Source of the DNA: Tannerella serpentiformis
GTDB lineage: Bacteria; Bacteroidota; Bacteroidia; Bacteroidales; Tannerellaceae
Assembly: GCF_003033925.1 (NCBI RefSeq)
Contig: NZ_CP028365.1
Coordinates: forward strand, 992,001 to 1,056,000
DNA: 64,000 nucleotides
Direction: 5' to 3'
Numbering within the stretch: the stretch's first letter is position 1; each line of letters opens with the position of its first letter. The notes under the pieces were generated by a model. The model searched no databases, was not told the DNA's origin, and saw only the letters and a list, made by a program, of their open reading frames with translations. Below are positions 55,515 to 64,000 of this stretch, piece after piece. Made by a program: the position numbers and the translations under genes.

Positions 55515-56000
55515 GAGGGGGCATTTCCCGACTAAGGAAATGGGGCCAACCTTCGGGAGAGGCCATTTCCCGACTAAGGAAATGGGGCCAACCTTCGGGA
55601 GAGGTCATTTCCCGACTAAGGAAATGGGGCCAACCTTCGGGAGAGGTCATTTCCCGACTAAGGAAATGGATCCAACCTTCGGGAGAGGGCATTTCCCGAC
55701 TAAGGAAATGGGGGCAACCTTCGGGAGAGGCCATTTCCCGACTAAGGAAATGGGGCCAACCTTCGGGAGAGGCCATTTCCCGACTAAGGAAATGGGGCCA
55801 ACCTTCGGGAGAGGCCATTTCCCGACTAAGGAAATGGGGCCAACCTTCGGGAGAGGTCATTTCCCGACTAAGGAAATGGGGCCAACCTTCGGGAGGGGGC
55901 ATTTCCCGACTAAGGAAATGGATCCAACCTTCGGGAGGGGGCATTTCCCGACTAAGGAAATGGGGCCAACCTTCGGGAGGGGGCATTTCCGAGGCTCGGG
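55515..56000. repeat. 42-bp tandem array A14, twelve units
   Basis: CATTTCC anchors at 55522 plus multiples of 42 through 55984 (12 anchors, no slip). The main dyad is CATTTCC(N7)GGAAATG. The second half, GGGCCAACCTTCGGGAGAGG-like, has weaker symmetry centred about 21-22 bp away. Units are nearly identical, the least diverged array in the window. Confidence 0.92.
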
Positions 56001-56055
56001 CAAACTCAACTCTCGGGGAGTAAAGCGAACTATCAACACGTTTAATCATTTAACA

Positions 56056-56063
56056 AAGGAGGT
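56056..56063 (+). promoter_or_regulatory. Strong Shine-Dalgarno site
   Basis: AAGGAGGT, 3 bp before the ATG at 56067 (AAAGGAGGTCCAATG). Near-perfect complement to the 16S 3' end, unusual in Bacteroidota, where such sites are mostly absent. Confidence 0.6.
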
Positions 56064-56066
56064 CCA

Positions 56067-56990
56067 ATGAAAAAGACCGTAGTAATCAACAAGCCGGGGC
56101 TGAGAAAGTATGACAATCCCCTGCATGTACAATTTCACAGCGAGACGTACGACATCGTGCACGCCGTGGACCCGACGAAGCTCGGTATGCCCGACGACGT
56201 GATGCCGGAATGGCGCGGCAACATCGACACCGAAATCTCGAATAATCGAGACGCGCAGGCCGACGCCAATACGGCGTTAATGATGGAGAAGGACGAGGAG
56301 CGCGACCGGCTGGTGCTGTTCATCATCGCCTCGGTGCGCAACGCCCTGCTGCTGAGCGACGCCGACATGGTGGCCGCTGCCAAGCGCCTCTCCGTTATGA
56401 CCCGCCGCTACGCTGGCATTCAAAAGGAATCGTTCGACCGCGAAACGGCTGACATCTTAGGATTCTTGGCCGACCTCAAGGACGCCAAATACACGGCCGA
56501 CGTCACCAAGCTGGGGCTGGATCCGGTGGTCACCAAGCTGGAGGCCGTCAACACGGAGTTCCGTAAGATCTATAAAGAGCGCCGCGAGACAGAAGTGGAA
56601 AAGACTCACCTGCCGCCCTCTGGCAAGGTGCGCCCCGAAACGGATGCACTCTATGAACGCGTGATTTTGGTGTTGCAATGGAATTACGTTTATGGCAAAG
56701 CGCCGGTCGACCCGAACGTTATTGCCCAAGTGGCTGAAGCGATGAACAAGCAAACCGACCGCATCGAAACAGTTTATCGCCAGAGCCTCGCCCAGCGTAA
56801 GGCCGCCGGGGACAAGAAGCCGAAGGAACCCAAGACTCCCAAAGAACCGAAGGAACCTAAGCAGCCCAAGGATCCCAAGCCTACGCCCGACCCGAAGCAA
56901 CCGGAACAGCCGAAGAAGCCGGACGAGAAGCCGAAGGATCCGAAGAAACCGGACGACGGCAATCCCGACATCAAGCTGCCGGAGGAATAA
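56067..56990 (+). CDS. DUF6261-like protein with Lys/Pro-rich tail
   Basis: A 307-residue protein without a signal peptide. Residues 1-230 are mostly helical with 'YDNPLHVQFHSETYDIVHAV', 'DVMPEWRGNIDTEI', 'EERDRLVLFIIASVRNALLL' and 'VTKLEAVNTEFRKIYKERRE' blocks that match the 14424-15431 product in order and spacing. The tail (about 235-307) is PKEP/PKQP repeats ending 'NPDIKLPEE'. Assigned to DUF6261 with moderate certainty; function unknown. Preceded by array A14 and a strong Shine-Dalgarno site, and followed by a terminator 18 bp after the stop. Confidence 0.72.
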   Translation: MKKTVVINKPGLRKYDNPLHVQFHSETYDIVHAVDPTKLGMPDDVMPEWRGNIDTEISNNRDAQADANTALMMEKDEERDRLVLFIIASVRNALLLSDADMVAAAKRLSVMTRRYAGIQKESFDRETADILGFLADLKDAKYTADVTKLGLDPVVTKLEAVNTEFRKIYKERRETEVEKTHLPPSGKVRPETDALYERVILVLQWNYVYGKAPVDPNVIAQVAEAMNKQTDRIETVYRQSLAQRKAAGDKKPKEPKTPKEPKEPKQPKDPKPTPDPKQPEQPKKPDEKPKDPKKPDDGNPDIKLPEE

Positions 56991-57007
56991 CGCTATGGCT
57001 CACTAAG

Positions 57008-57063
57008 AATAGCCGGATACAGATGCCCGCCCTCTCCCCACCCGTGTCCGGCATTCTTTTTTT
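57008..57063 (+). terminator. Terminator of the second DUF6261-like gene
   Basis: GAATAGCCGGATAC pairs with GTGTCCGGCATTC, followed by TTTTTTTT. Standard intrinsic terminator 18 bp beyond the stop at 56990. Confidence 0.75.
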
Positions 57064-57172
57064 CACCCGAAACCTCATTCCCCATATTTCAAATGAGAAA
57101 ATACATTCATCCCCTGGCCGCCTGCTCCTCTTTGCAGGCGCCTCATCATTCACTCTTCAAGCACAAGGCACA

Positions 57173-58180
57173 ATGAACACGAACAAAACGGCAAGTTCTC
57201 CTCTCGATGAGGCTTTGTCACTGACTTCAGAATGGGACAAAGTGTTCCCTCAAAGCGACCGTGTGGAGCACCGCAAGGTGACTTTCCACAACCATTTTGG
57301 CCTCACCCTGGCCGCCGATCTCTACATGCCCAAAGGCGCTACGGGCAAGCTGCCCGCCATCGCCGTCTGCGGACTTTTCGGCGGCGTCAAGGAGCAGTCC
57401 AGCGGACTTTACGCACAGACACTCGCCGAGCGCGGCTTCATCACGCTGGCCTTCGACCCCTCTTTTACGGGTGAGAGTGGCGGCCATCCGCGCGACGTCT
57501 TCTCGCTCGACATCAACACGGAAGACTTCCAAGCCGCCGTCGACTACCTCTGCAACCTCGACGGTGTCGACCCCGCACGCGTCGGCATCCTCGGCATCTG
57601 CGGCTGGGGCGGCATCGCGCTCAATGCTGCCGCTAACGATCCGCGCATCAAAGCCGTCGTGGCGAGCACCATGTACGACATGCCACGCATCGGAGCCTGG
57701 GGCTACAACGACAGCGGCACGGCCGACGACCGCTATCGCGCCAAGCAGGAGATCGCAGACCTCCGCACCAGCGAGTACGCCGCCGGCCTCACAAAACACG
57801 CCTTCACGACCATCCCCGTCGACCAGCTCACAGGCAAAGAGCCGGACTTCGTCCGCCAGTATTCGGAGTACTACAAGGCTCCGCGCGGCTATCATCCCCG
57901 CTCGGTCAACTCCAACCTTGGGTGGATGCAACAGGCCATGACGGGCTGGATGAACAACGCCCTCCTCTCGCACCCCGAAGACCTCCACGCGCCAGTCCTC
58001 ATCGTCCACGGCGAGAAGGCGCATAGCCGTTACATGGGCGAAGACATCTACCGTCGCCTCAAGGGCGACAATAAGCAGCTGCTGATCGTCCCCGGCGCTA
58101 CGCACACGGATCTCTACGACCAAACGGACAAGATCCCCTTCGATCGCATTGCCGATTTCTACCGTACGAACCTGAAGTAG
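57173..58180 (+). CDS. Alpha/beta hydrolase with Cys nucleophile
   Basis: A 335-residue hydrolase from MNTNKTASSPLDEAL. The nucleophile elbow is 'GICGWGG' (about 145-151 in this numbering), so Cys replaces Ser, as in dienelactone hydrolases and YcjY-like proteins. Other marks: 'AIAVCGLFGGVKEQSSGLYA' near 62-80, 'FDPSFTGESGGHPRD' near 96-110, catalytic-Asp region 'PVLIVHGEKAHSRYMGEDIY' and His in 'VPGATHTDLYDQ'. Just upstream in frame is 'GRLLLFAGASSFTLQAQG', which looks like the end of a signal peptide, but the likely initiator 'MRKYIHP' (57093) is in another frame. A one-base indel may have cut the signal off. Substrate unknown. Confidence 0.8.
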   Translation: MNTNKTASSPLDEALSLTSEWDKVFPQSDRVEHRKVTFHNHFGLTLAADLYMPKGATGKLPAIAVCGLFGGVKEQSSGLYAQTLAERGFITLAFDPSFTGESGGHPRDVFSLDINTEDFQAAVDYLCNLDGVDPARVGILGICGWGGIALNAAANDPRIKAVVASTMYDMPRIGAWGYNDSGTADDRYRAKQEIADLRTSEYAAGLTKHAFTTIPVDQLTGKEPDFVRQYSEYYKAPRGYHPRSVNSNLGWMQQAMTGWMNNALLSHPEDLHAPVLIVHGEKAHSRYMGEDIYRRLKGDNKQLLIVPGATHTDLYDQTDKIPFDRIADFYRTNLK

Positions 58181-58231
58181 GGGGGCATATCCCCGGGGTA
58201 CCCCCTTGGGGATGTCCTTCTTACTTATGAC

Positions 58232-58275
58232 AATGCCGGATACACGCCTCTCGCAGCGTGTACCCGGCATTTTTC
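58232..58275 (+). terminator. Terminator between the hydrolase gene and secA
   Basis: AATGCCGGATACACGC pairs with GCGTGTACCCGGCATT, followed by TTTTC. Located 52 bp after the hydrolase stop and 30 bp from the secA stop; T run is better on the plus strand. Shares the GCCGGGTACA stem with hairpins at 4992 and 14300. Confidence 0.75.
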
Positions 58276-58304
58276 ATTTTCGGCTCTTCTCCGAAGTTTA
58301 CCAA

Positions 58305-61718
<3,414 letters not shown>

Positions 61719-61849
61719 GAGTGTATGATGTGTTGACTATTTGTATAAACGTATTGGGGGGAGGGGGAAAGTGCCACGGTGTGGCAAAAAAGGTGCCACC
61801 CTTTCGGGGGTGGCGGACTGTTCGCTTTGAGTTGTGAGGGCGCTTCCGC

Positions 61850-63433
61850 TTACCGGATCTCCGGTATCGGAAGAGCGTCGCCCGCGTTGGGCGATCGGAT
61901 GCGCATGACATGCGTGACAGTCGGCGCGATCTCGACGGCCTCGACTTCGCGGTAGATGTGTTGCGGCTTAATACCGTTGCCGAAGAAGATGACCGGCGTG
62001 GGTACGGCCTGATTGCGGACGACCTTGGGGCGATCTTTCGCGTTATCGTCGTTGACGACCGTCCAGCCGGGGCTGAGCGCCAGTATGAGGTCGCCGCGAC
62101 GGCCGTGATAGGTGCCGCGACTGAGATCAATCACGTTCTCGTTCCACACACCGGAGCGCAGCGTCATGTCGGTCGTAACGCGCTCCACGCCACTGAACTC
62201 CTGCAGGAAAGTGGCGGCTCGTGCTTGTATTTCGCCCAGGTCGATCTTGGCTTCCTCGATCGCTTTGCGGTTGAGGTAGACTTGATTGTTGTAGAACTCG
62301 CGCACCCAATTCTTCTGCCCGTAGATGGCCATGAGGTACATGTTCAGCAGCGCCATGCAACGCTTGGGGTGGAACTCGCCGCCGACCCAACGGGTGCCTT
62401 CGGGGCGGACCTCCTCGCTCGTAAAGTGGCCCGTACCGGTGAGCACGAAAAGCACGTACTGCAGCCCGACTTTCTTCTCGACGGCATCGATGAGTCGCTC
62501 TAACTCTTTGTCCAAGCGGTGATAGAGGTCTTGAATCTCACGCGTGTTGCCGGAGTAGCGAATGCCACGGTAGTTGCCAGCGTAAAAGGTGAGCGCCACG
62601 AAGTCGGGCGTGGGGCGGGTGCCGAGGGCACCGTACTCGAGGAATTGGTTGAAGAGGCGGCTGACCTCCTCGTTGCCGAAGGGCGATGTCTTGAGGTCGG
62701 GGTAGCAGCCGGCGGTGTTGGCCTTGAAGGTGTACTGGAAAGTGTTCGACCCCGAAAGGCAGGGCAGGGCGTCGTATTTGTCAGCCGAGAGGGCGGGTTG
62801 CCAGACACGCGTGCCAAGTCGGGCTGGCAGCGATTCGTTGCCGTTGTTGTACTTCTCGACGTACCAGGGTACCCCTTTATAATAAGTCGTGGTGGCCCAG
62901 CGGCCGTTGTAGTTGTCGATCCAGAAAGCACCGTTGGCGGCATGACCTGCGGAGAGGATGGCGGCTTCGGCGTCGGGGGCGATGGCGTAGACCTCGCTGC
63001 GTCCGCCGGAGACAATCTTCAGTTCGTCGCCGATCGTGGCGGCCAGCAGGTTGCGGGGGGAATAATTGTCGCGGGTGAAGTTGCCGAGATAGTCGGCGTC
63101 GTAGAGTTGGGAGACCTCTTTGGCCATCTCGAAGCTGTAGGTCCTGAGGCCAGTGACGCCATGAACCGATGGATAGGCGCCGGTGAAGAGGGTAGCGAAG
63201 GCGGAGGCTTGGTTGAGATTGGCGAAGCCGTAGCGGACATTGTGGCAGACGGCACCCTCAGCCAACAGGCGCTTGAAGCCGCGCTCGCCGAAGGTGTGTT
63301 GGAAATATTCGATGTAATCGCCCCGCAACTGATCGACCGTGATGAAGATGACCAACTTGGGCGCGCGCTGTTGTTGCGCCTGAATCTGCGTGACGGCCAG
63401 TAGGGTGAGTAGGGAGGATAGGATTCGCCTCAT
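61850..63433 (-). CDS. AlkP-superfamily protein, catalytic residues apparently lost
   Basis: A 527-residue secreted protein with a signal peptide (MRRILSSLLTLLAVTQIQAQ). It keeps the AlkP/PafA-like scaffold: 'VDQLRGDYIEYF' near 34-45, 'ERGFKRLLAEGAVCHNVRYG' near 50-69, 'FATLFTGAYPSVHGVTGLRT' near 78-97 and 'APTVTHVMRIRSPNAGDALP' at the end. However, the nucleophile Thr expected before the 'TGxxPxxHG' block is Gln/Ala (LNQASAF), the DxxGH-type metal site appears as 'YAGNYRGI', and the (T/S)DHG metal motif appears as 'TGTGHFT'. By eye most metal ligands and the nucleophile are missing, so this may be a binding protein or pseudoenzyme. The subfamily looks conserved in Bacteroidales (from memory). 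Gap of 3 bp from the upstream gene. Confidence 0.82.
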   Translation of the reverse strand: MRRILSSLLTLLAVTQIQAQQQRAPKLVIFITVDQLRGDYIEYFQHTFGERGFKRLLAEGAVCHNVRYGFANLNQASAFATLFTGAYPSVHGVTGLRTYSFEMAKEVSQLYDADYLGNFTRDNYSPRNLLAATIGDELKIVSGGRSEVYAIAPDAEAAILSAGHAANGAFWIDNYNGRWATTTYYKGVPWYVEKYNNGNESLPARLGTRVWQPALSADKYDALPCLSGSNTFQYTFKANTAGCYPDLKTSPFGNEEVSRLFNQFLEYGALGTRPTPDFVALTFYAGNYRGIRYSGNTREIQDLYHRLDKELERLIDAVEKKVGLQYVLFVLTGTGHFTSEEVRPEGTRWVGGEFHPKRCMALLNMYLMAIYGQKNWVREFYNNQVYLNRKAIEEAKIDLGEIQARAATFLQEFSGVERVTTDMTLRSGVWNENVIDLSRGTYHGRRGDLILALSPGWTVVNDDNAKDRPKVVRNQAVPTPVIFFGNGIKPQHIYREVEAVEIAPTVTHVMRIRSPNAGDALPIPEIR

Positions 63434-63436
63434 TGA

Positions 63437-64000
63437 TTATTCAAACCGGATTTTCTTTCTTCTCGTCAAATATCTTCCCGAGCGCATGAGCAGGGTCAGC
63501 ATCAGGGGGAAAAAGGCGGCGTTGAAATGCTGCGGGACGATGACGTATCCGACCCCTGCCGCCAAAAGCGCGGCGAATGTAAGCAAATGATACACATAGC
63601 TCAGGCGTTTACACCGCTTCACGGCCATGCAGACGGCGCCGATGAGATGGAGCGGATGAAGCCAAAGGAGCGTCACATTGGGCCACATGGCGGGGTGAAC
63701 CGAAAAGAAGGCCAAGAAGGCCAGAACGCAGCCGGCCATCCCCGCCACGAAGAAGAGCAGGAAGTCCAGCCAACGGAACGAGGCCTCGCGCCGCACCTCG
63801 ATGAGGGTCAGCAGCGCCACGACGATGAAGAGCAGCAGGCTACACACGAGCGGCGTGAAAAAGTCGGGCACGATCTCCGGGGCGGTACGCTCCGAGAGCA
63901 GACGGGTGGAGGAGACTAAGCGACGCTTCGACCCGTCGGGCGTGATGATCCATGCGCCGTCGAACGACTCGCGCAGCCGCTCAGGAATGAAGAATGATTC
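63437..64000 (-). CDS. C-terminal part of a DUF4105 (Lnb N-terminal domain)-like membrane protein, cut by window end
   Basis: The frame is open to base 64000, so the 5' end lies outside. Visible are 187 residues: a soluble start 'ESFFIPERLRESFDGAWIIT' and 'PEIVPDFFTPLVCS', then about five transmembrane helices ('LLLFIVVALLTLIEV', 'WLDFLLFFVAGMAGCVLAFL', 'LLWLHPLHLIGAVCMAV', 'HLLTFAALLAAGVGYVIV') and a basic end 'RSGRYLTRRKKIRFE'. The 'FFVAGMAGCVLAFLAFFSVH P' pattern (split) resembles DUF4105 / Lnb-type proteins, which in Bacteroidota sit near similar AlkP genes; assignment moderate. The GTG at 63871 is internal, not the start. Lies 3 bp upstream of the AlkP-like gene and is probably co-transcribed with it. 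Confidence 0.6.
   Translation of the reverse strand, partial: ESFFIPERLRESFDGAWIITPDGSKRRLVSSTRLLSERTAPEIVPDFFTPLVCSLLLFIVVALLTLIEVRREASFRWLDFLLFFVAGMAGCVLAFLAFFSVHPAMWPNVTLLWLHPLHLIGAVCMAVKRCKRLSYVYHLLTFAALLAAGVGYVIVPQHFNAAFFPLMLTLLMRSGRYLTRRKKIRFE

Larger units (their letters stand above)
55207..56066. other. Divergent intergenic region with array A14
   Basis: Between argS and the second DUF6261-like gene: argS promoter, a palindromic GTGTAGGGGCGAATTGCATTCGCCCC module (about 55405-55430), a possible promoter at 55493-55501, array A14 (55515-56000) and a strong ribosome binding site. Long frames on both strands here (14-residue peptide repeats) are array translation. Confidence 0.8.

Noticed and set aside
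55515-56000. CRISPR array (regular repeats)
   Set aside because: The 42-bp units follow each other with no unique spacers and no cas genes are near; the same holds for the other thirteen arrays.
55445-56070. Repeat proteins on both strands (14-residue peptide repeats)
   Set aside because: The frames are open on both strands only because 42 is a multiple of three and the unit lacks stops. Sister arrays of 41 bp break frame every unit, so coding is not what the arrays keep.

Overview
The window is a 64 kb, GC-rich piece of a Bacteroidales chromosome, most probably a Tannerella-like oral species (inference). Support: repeated TAnnTTTGC promoter -7 boxes, a BACON-repeat surface protein ending in a type IX secretion-like sorting domain, Bacteroidales versions of Rho, IF-2 and NusA, a MurQ / BadF-type kinase pair of the kind known from Tannerella MurNAc salvage, and DUF6261-like proteins. 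I see no rRNA, tRNA, CRISPR array, insertion sequence or prophage.

Layout. 1-4.7 kb: one large BACON protein gene between mosaic repeats. 5-10.4 kb: a leftward cluster holding three tandem secreted paralogues, an APC-family permease, a hypothetical protein and a lipoprotein. 11-12.7 kb: a rightward GT2 glycosyltransferase and a small secreted protein. 14.4-18.7 kb: a leftward DUF6261-like gene, an LpxL-type acyltransferase and mtaB. 20.4-28 kb: a carboxypeptidase-regulatory-like secreted protein, then leftward rho, rpe, a 54-residue small protein and ppk1 (3' end frameshifted). 28-36.3 kb: tilS, upp, then rimP-nusA-infB-cvpA. 36.9-43.8 kb: a rightward string sufB / barrel-like protein / sufC / sufD / MurK-like kinase / murQ / fic. 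44.2-48.8 kb: LptF/G permease, ribBA, aspartate aminotransferase. 49.4-55.2 kb: leftward glycan genes (two GT-B transferases, wecB) and argS. 56-64 kb: a second DUF6261-like gene, an alpha/beta hydrolase, leftward secA, an AlkP-superfamily protein that appears to have lost its catalytic residues, and the 3' part of a DUF4105-like membrane protein running off the window.

The outstanding signal lies between the genes. Almost every intergenic region over 300 bp holds a tandem array, and nearly all arrays, though mostly unrelated in sequence, share one period: 41 bp (eight arrays), 42 bp (two), 82 bp (three) or 123 bp (one). I counted 14 arrays by anchor positions, and the phase is held for up to 19 units. 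In at least seven of them each unit has two dyad-symmetric cores whose centres are 20-21 bp apart, half a unit or about two helical turns. Dyads change by compensatory substitution, and half-units are swapped between arrays without loss of phase. I cannot match this to a described system. It could be phased binding sites for a dimeric nucleoid protein, an array of RNA hairpins, or the product of a hairpin-driven duplication mechanism with a fixed step.

Secondary intergenic families are hairpin terminators sharing a GCCGGGTAC stem, a multi-hairpin element with a CTTCTTTTCTTG/CAAGAAAAGAAG stem, and 7-bp purine tracts in front of the glycan genes.
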